From: Rhabdophis nuchalis
Taxonomy: Eukaryota > Chordata > Lepidosauria > Squamata > Natricidae
DNA length: 64,000 nucleotides
Assembly (NCBI GenBank): GCA_039707465.1
Contig: CM077645.1
Span: 163,670,003-163,734,002, forward strand
Direction of reading: 5' to 3'
Shown one piece after another: positions 47,578-59,743 of the stretch. The translations under genes were made by a program, and so were the position numbers. Each line of letters begins with the position of its first letter. Positions within the stretch are counted from its first letter, which is position 1. A model generated the notes under the pieces. The model searched no databases, was not told the origin of the DNA, and worked only from the letters and a program-made list of their open reading frames with translations.

Positions 47578-48438
47578 TAGAGTTGGTATTCAGCAGGTTC
47601 TAACCAGTTCTGGAGAACCAGTAGCAGAAATTTTGAGTACTTTGGAAAACCAATAAATACCACTGCCATATATTCTCTACTTCCTGAGTCCCAGCTGATT
47701 GGGAGGGAATGGAGATTTGCGAGGGGAACCTTTGCCTTTACCTTTAAGTTACTCAAGATGGAAAATGTACAAGGTACTTCTTCCTCATCCTCTTTTCCCC
47801 ACAACAACCAGGTGTGAGGTGGGTTGGGCTGAGAGAAGGGAGACTGACCCAAAGTTATTCAGCTGGCTTTCATGTCTAAGATGGGACTAGAACTCACTAT
47901 TTCCCGATGATTCATTCAAAGTCACCCAGCTGGCTTCATGCCTAACACAAGACTAGAACTCGCCAAGTCCTGTGGACTGGCCCAAAGGTATCTAGCCAGC
48001 TTTCATGCCTAAGGCAGGACTAGAACTCCCCATCTCCTGGGGAATGACTCAAAGTTATCTAGCTGGCTTTCATACCTAAGGTGGAACTAAAACTCCTTGT
48101 CTCCTGGTGATTGCCCCAAAGTTATCCAGGCAACTTTCATGCCTAAGGTGGGACTAGAACTCCCCATCTCCTGGTGAATGACCCAAAGTTACCCAGCTGT
48201 CTTTCATGCCCAAGATGGGACTAGAGCTCACTGTTGGCTTGGCAATATCCTCTTGAAATGCTTTGTTGAGATGACCTCATTGCCTTATCGGCCATGATAT
48301 GGTTAGCCAACACAAGCTTCCAATATAAGCAAACATGCTGTTTATTGAACTGATGACTGGGTTGAATGCAGAGCCATGCCATGCCCACCAAGCCACGCCC
48401 ACAGAACCAAGTAGTAATTTTTTAAAATCCCATCTCTA
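47578..48438. mobile_element. hAT MITE carrying a SINE-derived minisatellite
   Basis: 861 bp with ends TAGAGTTGGTATTCAGC and TTTTAAAATCCCATCTCTA. Octamers gctggaag (47570-47577) and gctggaaa (48439-48446) differ at one base. The family motif 'accaagccacgcccacagaa' is near the right end. It contains a SINE-tail fragment (near 47715-47745, 'gaggggaacctttgccttta') and a minus-strand Sauria SINE piece whose internal block is tandemly amplified (47845-48243). Confidence 0.82.
47845..48243 (-). repeat. 66-68-bp minisatellite derived from a Sauria SINE
   Basis: Six diverged copies starting near 47845, 47911, 47977, 48045, 48111 and 48179. Each has a version of 'cccaaagttatccagctggc' + 'tttcatgcctaaggtgggac' + 'tagaactccccatctcctgg'. 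This is the reverse complement of the Sauria SINE segment 'gtcaagtcctgccttagtca' to 'ccagctgggtgactttgggc' seen at 13315-13362. The adjacent 'gagagaagggagactgaccc' continues the same SINE. Confidence 0.88.
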
Positions 48439-48722
48439 GCTGGAAAAGACCTTAGAGGTCTTCTATCTAACACCCTGCTCATGGCAGAAGCCTCATACCA
48501 CCTCAGTCAAATAATTTTCCAGTTTTTTAAAAAAAAACTTCCAATGAGCATCCACAATGCCAGAAGGCAAACTATTCCGTTGATTAATTGTTCTCACTGT
48601 CAGAACATTTTTCCTTACTTCTAGGTTTGGATCTTTCTTTAACAAGTTTCCACTCATTACTTTTTCCTGTCTTCTGGTGCTTTGGAGAATAAGTCAACTC
48701 CTTCTTCTCTGTGACAACCCAT

Positions 48723-49431
48723 TAATATGTTCCCAGAAGCCAGCAAGGTCTGATGGACACTGCAAAGAATGTTATTGCAGAGCAAGGAGTGGTAATGAAG
48801 AAAGCATGTTTCCAATGTTTCACAAAATGGCATTGTTTTCAATAGGCCGTGGAGAGTGCCAGTTCTTAAAGAATAGGCATAAACATTGAAATAAACACTG
48901 TCCCATAAATAACCAGGCTCTGATCCATGAAGGATTTTTTTAATAGATAACAACTAGCATCTTGAATTACACATGAAAACTGATAGTAGGTGCAGCTCAT
49001 GGCATAGAGACAGCAGATGGGTATACTAAGATAAACCTATAACTACTCAGCAGAGCAATTTGGACTTACTGAAATGTCTAAAGGGCTCTTCAACGACAGT
49101 CCCATGGAAAGCACATTGCAACAGATCAAACGTGAAGTGTCAAGATCTAAGAATGACTAGATGGGTTGATCAGTCCAGAAAAGTGTAAAATTTGTGTACA
49201 ACATATATAAATGCCCTTATAAATGCTTTTAATTGTCATTGTTTCAAACAATAGCTTTTTGTCCAGGAAGACCCCTAAATTGCATGCCTATTCTATCCAA
49301 GAAAGTGAAATCCAAGAAAAACTAAGGTACAAAATCACCTTGACCACCAAGTCTTGGAAGGGCAGAGCCAACCCTGTTCCTCTATATGGAAAAAATAAAG
49401 CTTTTTGAGCTGTTAGTATGGCTACCTAAAT
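48723..49431. other. Unrecognised sequence
   Basis: Nothing recognised. Confidence 0.55.
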
Positions 49432-49690
49432 TTTAGAAACAATAGCAATAGCACTTAGACATATACTGCTTCATAGTGCTTTACAGCCCTCTCTCTAAGC
49501 GGCTTACAGAGTCAGTATATTGCCCTCAAAAATCTGGGTCCTCATTTTACTGACCTCAGAAGGATGGAAGCCTGAGTCTATCCTGAACCACTCAGAATTG
49601 AACTCCTGGCAGTGAGCAGTGAGTTAGCCTGCAGTACTCCATTCTAACCAATGTGCCACCATGGCACCAAAGGCAGGCCATGAGCCATTT
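49432..49690 (-). mobile_element. tRNA-derived SINE (third family)
   Basis: On minus, the head 'gtggcacattggttagaatg' and 'gccaggagttcaattctgag' are A- and B-box-like. The body, read on plus, is 'ccctctctctaagcggctta' and 'gggtcctcattttactgacc'. It is a common squamate SINE layout, diverged here, and a different family from 1258 and 57310. Confidence 0.75.
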
Positions 49691-51151
49691 GAGTTGGGGA
49701 CTACTAAAATGAGGAATTTGGAGCAGAATTGGTGGACAGAATGATATTTATAATTTAGAAATGGTTTACATTAACTGAACATAAATCAAGAAACTTTGAT
49801 TATAAAGGTTTTTTTAAATAAAAGTTTGAAGACATCGACTCCCTTTTTTCACCCCTTTAGTAAAAATACATTTTATACATATTCATTGATTTCTTGGTCA
49901 AAAGGTTATGTCTGAGTATAATATAAGCCACAGAATATCCTGTAGATAAGGTCAAGGGAATTAATTTACTTTTTAAAATCTGGTTGAGCTAAGGAATATT
50001 CAAATAATGTCATACCACAAGGGTGTTTAAAAGTAAGGAACGATGGCTTTCTGATAGAGAATCAGATTCTTTTATTTTAAACTTAGAATTAAAATCCAAG
50101 CATTGTGCTGAATATCTAGTGATACTCCCCAAAGGATTTCAATCTAGGCTAGTCAGTGAATTTTTAAAAACATGTTGTTTGGTTTCTTTGGCTGAACATG
50201 TATTTCACACAGTATTAAAAGATTGCCTTTTAAAAACATTCCAGTGGTTAGGATTATTTCTATTTTCACAGATATAGATGACAAATTTAATTTTCTAGAT
50301 AACCGATGCCATTTCAAACATTGGACATTTTCCTAAGAATCAGTGAGCAATAAGGTGTTTGGTACTCAAAGCTATGTTTCACATGATTTGCTAAATCTTA
50401 TTGTGCAGAAGATTATAGCCACAGTAGAGCTCCTACGATCATCCAAAAAAAATTCAGTAAAACTCAGTATCCCTGCCATTGGCCATGCTAACTGGAATTA
50501 CATGGAGATGTTGTCCAGCAATTTCTAAATGGCCCAGATACTCAGTGTAGGATTAAAGTCTGGTCATGCATATGTCAGTATACATGGGGAAACCATAATC
50601 TCTCCTTTGTTCATAAATTTAACTTGTATGCCGTCTGGCTGTAAGAAGCATTTATAAGAGTGCTATTTATATGCTAGAAAAGACACTTCTTTGAATGTTC
50701 TACTTCAACGTGACAGTATGGTTGTGGGTACTTATTATATACAATTAATTACAGCAATTAGTGACTTCTCTTTACAACAGCGTGTCCAAACTTTCTCAGT
50801 GCTAGCTTTCTCACAGGCGGTCTCCCATGGCTATTTGGAAAACTGCCTAATTCATTGCTAAATGTCCAACTTCTCCTACTTCTTTTCTCTTCCCTCTCTC
50901 CATTTTTGACTAAAGCAAAGATAGGAAAGGAATTTGCTGAATTAGTTTGGAGTGGGCTCCATGCCTTTCATCTTGTTTTCTTGGACCGTTACAGCCATCC
51001 GTCTGCATAGACGTTTTGTGATACATCTCCCTCTGGATCGTCTGTCCAGCCCTTCACCTTCTCTTAAGACTCCAAGCACACATCTTCAACCAGCTGTCTC
51101 TCTCCTTTCTCATCTGCTTTGGATTTTAGATAGAATACATTTTGCTTCCTT
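49691..51151. other. AT-rich unrecognised sequence
   Basis: Nothing recognised. Confidence 0.55.
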
Positions 51152-51159
51152 CTGCTAGG

Positions 51160-51554
51160 TCTGTGATGGTGAACCTATGGCACGTATGCCCAAAATAATG
51201 TCGCCTGGCACGTGTGGCCTTGCTTGTTTGTCTTCCACATTTCTGGTGCACACGTGTGTGCAATGATCAGCTGTCCACATGCAGAGCAGTGGGTAAATGT
51301 GCACCAGTCAGCTGATTGTCGGGTGCACCTGTGCACCTGAATCTGGAAGCTCGGCTTCTCTGGACCAGGATCCCTTTATGCATGTGGCAGTGCTAAAAAC
51401 TGGTCTGTGCATGCGTGCTGGCCAGCTAATCATTAGGTGTGCATATGCGCTAGTTCAGCTTTTCTGGAGCACGGCCCAACAAATGCACATGTGCATATGC
51501 GATGTTTCTGTGCGACCTTTTTGGCACTTAGTGCTGAAATGGTTCGCCATCACT
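51160..51554. mobile_element. hAT MITE
   Basis: 395 bp of the 14536/16335 family: 'tgtgatggtgaacctatggc' at the left and 'gaaatggttcgccatcact' at the right. Octamers ctgctagg (51152-51159) and ctactagg (51555-51562) differ at one base. The exact terminal base is uncertain. Confidence 0.85.
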
Positions 51555-51562
51555 CTACTAGG

Positions 51563-52909
51563 TAAACCCCTCTAACAATTTCACCCTCTTCTTCCTTCTT
51601 GGGTCAGGAATTGGGAATCACACAATCATTTTTTCCCAGCACACTTACAATGATGTTACTCTCCAGCCAACTTCCAAAAGACAGATTGCTATTGGACATT
51701 GCTAATAGGCAAGACAGTGTTTCTTCCCTTCCTGATTCATATGCTGATTGGATTCATAATTACTTTAGCAAGGAGAACATAGGAAGTGTGAGATAATATG
51801 CATACAAACACATGCACACAGACACTTTCACAAACATTCCATGCACACATGCTTTTCTGTCCTTCAGGAGGGGAAACTTGCTAGGACAGTCTTTGGAGAA
51901 GCATTTGGGACTCTTCCACTGCTGTCCTTCTGAAACAGTTCATTTAATAATTCTGATCATAGATATTCCCTTGAAAGTTATACCATAACTCTTTATTTCT
52001 ACTCCCCTTGCCACTGTTTTAAGTAATACAGTATAATTGATAGAGACCTATGTTTTAAAATACCAATTCCATATTTGAAATGTCTGCTTTTTCTTCGTCA
52101 CACGGTCAATACTCATCTTCTCTGTGTACAGCAATAGCACCCAAAATAGCAAAGGCTGATGCTTTTCCTTCCATCATTACCTGATTTCAACATTTCACAG
52201 ATGGCAGAAAAAGTACAATGTTCATGTTTAGTCACTGGAATTGCCATCACCCAGATGGAGTTAATGCTCCAGTCATAGATATTTGATTACCTAGAGATTA
52301 ATTGCAACCCTGGGCTGAATTGAAAGTTACTTTTTAATCTGAGCCCTCTCTGCTGTGTTAATAACATACTAGCATACTTCTTGTCACCTAGAATATATGG
52401 CAGGAACATCTCGTTTCTCACTTTAACAAATGATGTAACAGTTATCATGATGTATCTCATCTAGGGTGAAGAGTGTGGAATCACTTTTCTGTTTTTTGGC
52501 ATGTAGTTTCTTTGGCACCACTCACTGCAGATCATTTCAGTTTCTGAGGTTGAAATAAAATGCAGCAATAAAATCCATATTAGCAACAACCACGAAACCT
52601 TTAGAGCAGTCTAATTTGTAATCGCAGTAATGATTTATATATCCCTTCTCATCTATTATCCATTACTGCAGGGCTTAATGTATTAGCAGGATCTCTGATA
52701 ATGTATTTGATGGCAACTTCTGGCAAGACTGTGTTTGTTAGCTGCTCTTTGCCAAGATCCACTTCCTCAGTGGTTCAATATTGTTTCGCTACCTTCACGT
52801 TTAGTAACATTGCTGCAGAACCAGTATGCCAATGTGATGTCTAAAAGGGGTTTTTTTTTCTCAAGAAACCAGTAGTATTGTGAACTGGTTTTCTGCTAAG
52901 CATTTATTT
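51563..52909. other. Unrecognised sequence
   Basis: Nothing recognised. Confidence 0.55.
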
Positions 52910-53062
52910 ATTTATTTTATTTTATTAAATTTATACCCCGCCCTTCTCCAAAAGGACCCGGGGCGGCGCACAGGAATTTAAAAATACATACAAAATCGAA
53001 TAAATTTTTTAAAAAAACTTATTTAATAACCGTCCTGCGCTAAAACCAAATTAATTTACCAT
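52910..53062 (-). mobile_element. L2-type LINE, 3' UTR only
   Basis: TTTA repeats, then 'ataccccgcccttctccaaa' and 'aggacccggggcggcgcaca' (plus view), the same 3' UTR as at 40797. All coding sequence is lost by 5' truncation. Confidence 0.88.
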
Positions 53063-55748
53063 TCTGAAATGGTATGTAGGAATGACCTTGGGAGACAGAA
53101 GGGAGACTAATAGGCAGGACAACGGGCGTGTAAAAGTTATTTCAGCCAACAGTAGGTGAGAGGTTCATGGGAAGCGCTTCAGATGGGACCATCCTGGAGA
53201 GTAAAAGGAAAGAAGAGGAGAAATACTTTCAGCCCTGCAGGATTCAGTTAATGTAACCTTACAATAGTGATAGAGCTAGGAGTTCTGGATGTACTTCTTG
53301 TCTGGACTACTTCACAGGGGTATCACCATGGGAAGGCTTGGTTCTGTAGACTTTGTATTCAATAAAAGCATATTCACAATCATGAGAGTTATCAAAGAAC
53401 TCAGACGCTTTGAAATGATGTGTGCTACCTAACAGATGCCCCTATTCAACCTACCCTATAGAAGATGTCTACTTCCTTCAGTGTTTTGAATGAAAGTCGT
53501 CATAGTTTTGGGAGGGTTACATACTTTGAAATATCAAGCTAGTGTCTGTCTGTATTAAAGATGGGCAGATTTATTTAATTGCCACATTTTTAAACAAATC
53601 TGTTCTATTCACTTTCTGTATGTGTTTTTGCTTTAAAGAAGCCAAATTAAAATGTGAACATAAATATGTATTTTTGAGTGTATTTTTTGCAATTGATAAA
53701 TGCCTCCTGTTTTTTTTAAAAATACTTTCATTTAAAATGTCAACTGTTAAACTTATTTGGTAATGTTTCTTGATAATTGTGCTTCTCATTCACCTAGAGG
53801 TATGGATCAGGTTAGCTTGAACTGAAATTTTGAATGAACAACCTTTAAACACTAAGGATATGTATGTGCCTGAATGTGAGTGTGAAACAGTAGTATTTTG
53901 GGAAGGAAAAAATTTAAATTATTAAAGCATTATATAAGGGTTGCACAACTAAAAATATTTCACAAATTCAAATCGATACATTTTAACATCTTTCAAAACA
54001 AAGATACATGCACACACATTTACATCACTTAAATTTTCCAGAGTCTGTATATAGCAACAGATTTGACAAAAGACAGATCAAGAGTAATGAGCTAAAGGTC
54101 AGAACCATCTTTGAAGTGCTAGGTTCTTTTTAATGAAAAGGAAAAAAACCCCAGAAGAGTTAACTAATACATTTTCACCATCCCTTGCCTTTGTTTTCTT
54201 TATAAGTAAGTTATGTATTTCAAGAAAATCTAGTCCATATAGCATTGCCACTAGAATACTAATAATACTCTTTTGATGATGTAGAGGATAAGGAATAATT
54301 TTGTAGAAATTAGGAGAATCTCATCAGATGAACATAAATGCATCTTTGGGTACAGTCTGATTTATATCCATTGTTTCAAAACTGTATTATACTAACCTTA
54401 GTAAAATGTAGAGAAAACATGGGCTAATACTGATGTATAACCCATTGGAGTAAGTCAAAGTAAGTCTTGGAGTAAGTAAAAAAAGTAATACTAGATAGCA
54501 TGGATGTATGATCAAAATTCTTCCTACATCACATTGCTGTAGAAAAAGATTGGGTCATGCCCTCCATCTTGACATTTTCTGGTTGTGGTGACAAAATAGA
54601 ATGGAATAATAAGGAAATTTTAACAAGCTGTTCAAGGAAAAACAACATATACTATAAATCTAATTTTAAAGATAGGGTTTTTTTCTTTATTGTTGAAGGC
54701 TAATTAATATTGGATTTGCCTTAGAACACATGTTATTATTAGAACTATCACAGGATTTCACTAACTGAAATATAATATTAAAAGTTAAATATATTATGTG
54801 CTTCACATAATCTAATTTCATTATTTCCATTTAGGTGCATTACTAAACTGTGGGTCATGTCCAGGCTGAGCCTGAGAGAGGAGCGAAATGTGACATCAAT
54901 CTTGAGTCCCTATGCATCTACAAGAGATTAAGTCCAGTCCACTTTGAATTTTAGTGACTCTTATCTACCACCAATTTACTTTGACTGTTAGTAGTTCAGA
55001 TTCTTGTAGAGAGTTTAAGCTTGCAATAAACCTTTATATTCATTTGAATTACCTGGATTTCCCAATTTCTCATGCTTCACATAAACTGTATCATAAGTGT
55101 ATCACTTAAAAACCATGTAATGAGAATAATCTGAGTATGAAAAGTTATCTAAATTCTCAATGTTCCTTTGCAGTTAATTTTCATAGAAAGTTTCTTAATG
55201 TAATCCAAAGGAAGCATAATAAAATAAAATCTACAAAGCATATACCCCTACATACCTTTGAAATACATTCTGGAGATGTTGAGGAAATGTTGCATTACAG
55301 AATTTATAGAACAAAGAGAGGTGGAAAAAGTTATATAAGTAGCATTCTATTCATACACATTACATCCTTTATTTTTGATGACTATTTTTAGCTTTTTCCA
55401 AGTACATACTTAATTATTTAGTATAAAATACAGTATATAACAGTACTTAAAAAGAGCAAATATCTTTCCCACATGTTTTATTGATTGTGCCAATCTGTAA
55501 ATAAATGACTGCTTATATATTCCACTCTCATCCTGAAACACTTGCAATTCAGAACAATGATATGATAAATATAAAAAATGTTTCCTGAATATCAGCATGT
55601 AAGTCCTTGAACATTGGAATCAGTTATGTGCCATGATGAATATCATGAAGAAAGAGGAATATAACAGTAATAACAATTTTTAATTTTATCAGCCTAATTT
55701 TTTATTATTGATAGACGAAGGCCTTAAGACCCTACTTCAAATTGCATA
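53063..55748. other. AT-rich unrecognised sequence
   Basis: No repeat, RNA gene or exon recognised. It is the longest plain stretch in the window together with 20543-23394. Confidence 0.5.
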
Positions 55749-55756
55749 GTCTACTC

Positions 55757-55891
55757 CAGGGATGTCCAAACTTGGGAACTTTAAGACTTGTGGACTTCAA
55801 CTCCCAGAATTCCCCAGCCAGCATAGCTGGCTGGGGAATTCTGGGAGTTGAAGTCCACAAGTCTTAAAGTTCCCAAGTTAAGACATCCCTG
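55757..55891. mobile_element. Near-perfect foldback hAT MITE
   Basis: 135 bp folding into a single hairpin with arms of about 65 bases and a tiny loop around 'agcatagct' (near 55822). The ends are CAGGGATGTC and GACATCCCTG. Perfect octamers gtctactc lie at 55749-55756 and 55892-55899. The only difference seen between the arms is near the ends ('ccaaactt' against 'aagttaag'). It is probably young. Confidence 0.93.
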
Positions 55892-55899
55892 GTCTACTC

Positions 55900-57309
55900 T
55901 GTTTAAATGTTAAAAGGCATGTTTCAAGTACGGATTTCTCAATATATTGTGCCTGCTGACACAGATAACCCCTGTTACATGTATCATGACACAAGGTGAA
56001 CAAGGAATAGAAAATGGAACTTAGATATAGAAAAGGGTGAACTGATGGTTTGAATACTGTTTTTTAACAATGCATGCTTTATAGCAAATATATAGCAAAT
56101 GTCAAAGTTTCTGATTCTCCCTTTTGCAATTTAATATTGCCACTTAACACATTTAATTCCCAATAAGCTTCTCAAAGATATTATGTTAAGATGTTACTAA
56201 AAGAGACATTTTGGGAAAACAGTGCTGATGGTTTTCATGATTAGAACATATAACAATCTTATTTAGGAAATGTCTTAATACTCAAAGGTAAAATCTGTGC
56301 AGGATTTCTTTTTGTTTAGTCAAGAATGATGTTGTCTTATCTATTTTATTTCCATATTTGTCAAAATCCTCTTATAAGATTAAAAAGGATTAAAGTTATA
56401 AAACAAATGCTATTGAGGCTCCTCATACATTACTATCACATTAGGTATCTCAAAACAACAACATTTGGATTTTGCTTTTAGTTTTTCAGCTGTTTGAATA
56501 TAAAAATACATTTGCAGGTCTTACACAAGGTAGATAAGGGTTTTTTATTAAACTAGTTATCTGTACAATTATTTTTAATATTGAAAGCAATGTTGAATAT
56601 CAAATGTAATACATACATTTACTGATATAAGGATGAACATCAGGACATATGTTATAAATTCAAAGGCATTTAATACTGACGTGTGGTAGCCCAAAAGTAT
56701 CCCCTGAAAGTCTTAAAATTATTTCTGTCAATTACTTTGTCAGCTTCCCACTGATTATTCACAAGGTGGTTATTTTTGCCCCCCTTGGGGCCACCGTTGC
56801 TTGGATAATATATAAAATGAGAATTCTTCTGCATGCTAATTTCCTGAAAATATAACTAACTGCATTTCTTGTCAGCTAGACCTTAATTGCTCTTCACTGA
56901 TAAATGGTAAACAAAATAAAAGGGTAATATTTGAAAGTTATCAACGTCTAATTCAGAACCGACTGACATGCTATGATATTTAGAAGGTATTTGGTATTTT
57001 CATGAATATGCTGAGATTCATGAAACTTCCATGTTCTGAAAGTTGAGGACAGTGGACTCGTGATAATTTGTGATATTTAAAGGTCAAACCACAGATTGGT
57101 TCATGTTACGATGCATGACAGCTTGTAACTGTTGACTAAGCTGAAAAAAGCTAAAAAGTGCTGGTCCAGGTTAAGAAATGAGGACAAGCATCTAAAATTC
57201 CAAAGCCAGAGGTTAGAGTAGGAGTTGGGTGGGAAACGAACACCTGAGTGGCAAGCCACTTTCACAGTGGTGCAAAGAAAAGTTCATAAGTACCTCCATG
57301 TAAGCAACA
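55900..57309. other. AT-rich unrecognised sequence
   Basis: Nothing recognised. Confidence 0.55.
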
Positions 57310-57668
57310 AGTGGCTCAGTGGACACAGCGGCTCAGTGGATAAGACACTGAGCTTGTCGATCAGATAGTTTGGCGGTTTGAATCCCTAGTGCCGCATAAC
57401 GGAGTGAGCTCCCATTACTTGTCCCAGCTTCTGCCAACCTAGGCATTCGAAAGCATGTAAAAATGCAAGTAAAAAAAATAGGAACCATCTTTGGTGGGAA
57501 GGTAACAGCGTTCTGTGTACCTTCGGCATTTAGTCATGCCGGCCAAATGACCATGAAGATGTCTTTAGACAGCATTAGCTCTTTGGCTTTGAAATGGAGA
57601 TGAACACTGTCCCCTAGAGTCAGGAACAACTAGCACATATGTGTGAGGGGAACCTTTAACTTTAAGCA
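57310..57668 (+). mobile_element. tRNA-derived SINE with L2-like tail
   Basis: A-box region 'ggctcagtggataagacact' (the 'ggctcagtgga' block is duplicated) and B box 'ggtttgaatccctag'. The body has 'gtgagctcccattacttgtc' and 'tcatgccggccaaatgacca', and the tail 'agagtcaggaacaactagca' + 'gaggggaacctttaacttta'. It is complete or nearly so. The minus-strand SINE at 7562-8345 is the same family. Confidence 0.88.
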
Positions 57669-57796
57669 ACAGGAGTCAAGCTCACTTGAGAATCTTCACG
57701 TACCTTATTTATTTAAAACACAGAATTAGAATAGAGAAAAAAATGGAACAATAATGACAGTGCCTTTCAAAGCTATTTAAAAAAAAATGTAACATA

Positions 57797-57833
57797 TTTC
57801 CAGTTAACTGGTCTGAGAGTTATCAAGAGCTGT
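57797..57833. repeat. 37-bp direct repeat with 58966-59002
   Basis: The 37 bases beginning 'tttccagttaactggtctga' occur again, identical, at 58966-59002 inside a palindromic element. The flanks differ. This copy is probably a fragment of the same repeat family. Confidence 0.8.
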
Positions 57834-57982
57834 GCGCTTAAAATGACCAGTGATATTTTCAAACCTGCTCACATTGAAATGAATGTGTTTTATCTCTAGA
57901 TTCTGAGTGTGGTAGTATATGAAATATTGAGAGCAATAATAATGACTTGCAGAACCATAAACCTGTTTTTAATCTGAAATGA

Positions 57983-58349
57983 TAAGATACAACACAATAG
58001 CAGAGTTGGAAGGGACCTTGTAGGTCTTCTAATCCAACCCCCTGCGTAGACAGGAACCTTATACCATTTCAGACAAATGGCTATCCAACATCTTCTTAAA
58101 GACTTCCAGGGTTGGGGCATTCACAACTTCTGGAGGCAAGCTGTTCCACTGGTTAATTGTTCTAACTGTCAGGAAATTTCTCCTTAGTTCTAAGTTGCTT
58201 CTCTCCTTGATTAGTTTCCACCCATTGCTTCTTGTCCTGCCTCCAGGTGCCTTGGAGAATAGTTTGACTCCCTCTTCTTTGTGGCACCCTCTGAGATATC
58301 GGAACACTGCTATCATGTCTCCCCTGATCCTTCTTTTCATTAAACTAGA
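57983..58349 (-). mobile_element. CR1 LINE 3' end, open coding tail
   Basis: On minus, the ORF2 C-terminus is open from 58355 to 58059 ('RRIRGDMIAVFRYLRGCHKE', 'EVVNAPTLEVFKKMLDSHLS'). The 3' UTR, given on plus as 'gagttggaagggaccttgta', and a short 'acaacacaata' tail follow. It is nearly identical to the 45254 copy and truncated near 'cattaaactaga'. Confidence 0.92.
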
Positions 58350-58796
58350 GTTCAAATGTCTTATTCTTTTGGTTGAGGAATCTACAGTAAGAATGATATC
58401 AGAGAACTATTTAGTCCTATCTGTATCTAAATAGAAGCTCAGAATTTAATGGGATTTACTCCCAGGTAAATGCACAAGACAATAAATAAATGAATTAGTA
58501 AACAAAACATAATATGAAGAGTCTTTCTTTTCCAGCTATGGAATAACAGTTTCTCATTATTGCTGAGAATCAGGCTACTTGTGGAATTACTATTTCTATG
58601 TAATAATCTTTATTTAATAGTTCATATAATCTTGATGCTCATAAGGACCTATTGTTTATAAACTTATAACTGTTTATTATTGTTGCCATAATTGATTAAA
58701 ACAGCTATTATTATTGGTGTTTTTAAGCATCTACTATATTGAGATCCAGTTGGCCTTGGCCCTGTTTACCTTTCTACAGGTATCAGAGACATGCCT
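58350..58796. other. Unrecognised sequence
   Basis: Nothing recognised. Confidence 0.5.
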
Positions 58797-59074
58797 ATGG
58801 AGATTTTCAGTCATCCAGATCATGGTTACCCCAAAGTTGCTTTTTCAAAAGGCAACTGAACTTTCTTTGTTTTTCCTTGAAGGCATTTCCTTTCTCATCC
58901 AAGAAACTTCTCAACTGAACTGAGGAAGCTTCTTGGATGATAAGGAAAACATCTTCAAGGACATGTTTCCAGTTAACTGGTCTGAGAGTTATCAAGAGCT
59001 GTTTATAACTCCAGTTGCCTTTTGAAAAAGCACTTTTGGGACAACCGTGACTTGGATGAGAAAATCTCCAGAGG
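58797..59074. repeat. Palindromic element with a Penelope-type motif
   Basis: The outer arms 58797-58858 and 59012-59074 are imperfect inverted repeats ('gctttttcaaaaggcaactg' / 'cagttgccttttgaaaaagc'). An inner hairpin joins about 58875-58919 and 58920-58960 ('ccttgaaggc...' / '...cttcaagg'). At 58920 the sequence reads CTGAGGA...GGAAAACATC, a decayed form of the CUGANGA...GAAACGUC motif in Penelope-like element ends. No coding part is seen. Confidence 0.5.
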
Positions 59075-59486
59075 TTTGGGTATCAAAGACTGAATGGCTT
59101 GGGTTTTAGGCCCTTCCAAATCTGGGAGTTTCCCCTTCCCCCAGCATCTGTGTGCTATATACTGTTGTTTTAGGTTTTTTAATACTTGGTTTTATAGTGT
59201 GCCTTTTTAATTGATTTGCTACTATTCGTTGGTAACAGGCACTCAGCAATTATGCGAAATGGATTAAATAAATAAATTGGTTGATAAGAAATTATGAAAA
59301 GACCTTGCCAGATAAGATAGTTCCGAAGGAATATAGTTACATAGTTCATAGCATCGACAAGAAATTTAAATGAGAGTAAGCAATCATCATTAAGCAGTAT
59401 CCGACCTATGAAGTTCTTTAGGTTTACGTTAAACTGCATGTACAGAATCTTGTTTATGTACAATACTAACACTTAGAATTAAGTAT
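59075..59486. other. Unrecognised sequence
   Basis: Starts with ~80 bases ('ttttaggcccttccaaatct') that resemble 60951 ('ttaggcccttccagatct') in the old L2 remnant. Nothing else recognised. Confidence 0.45.
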
Positions 59487-59488
59487 TA

Positions 59489-59741
59489 CCCTGTTTCCCT
59501 GAAAATAAGACAGGGTCTTATTTTCTTTTGACCACAAAATAAGCCCTTGGCCTTATTTTCAGGGAGGTCTTATTATTTTTGAGGTGCAGGAGGTAGTGAG
59601 CATGGTCACCTCATGACTGCTGTCATATTGCAATATTTTTGGGGACAGTTTGTTTTCGGGGAAGGGCTTATTTTAGCACATGCGCTCAAAAGCCTGATTG
59701 GGCTTATTATCCAGGGAGGTCTTATTTTGGGGAAAACAGGG
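59489..59741. mobile_element. TA-flanked (Tc1/mariner-like) MITE
   Basis: 253 bp with ends CCCTGTTTCCCTGAAAATAAG and GGGGAAAACAGGG, and TA on each side (59487-59488, 59742-59743). The inner subterminal repeat 'gggaggtcttatt' occurs twice. There is no transposase. Confidence 0.87.
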
Positions 59742-59743
59742 TA

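Larger units (their letters stand above)
47548..48722 (-). mobile_element. CR1 LINE 3' end split by a hAT MITE
   Basis: The 3' tip 'catagaatcatagggctgga' (47558-47577) and the rest (48439-48722, 'gctggaaaagaccttagagg' ... 'ttgatta attgttctc') form one minus-strand CR1 3' end once the MITE at 47578-48438 is removed. The coding remnant is frameshifted and older than the copy at 45254. Confidence 0.8.
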
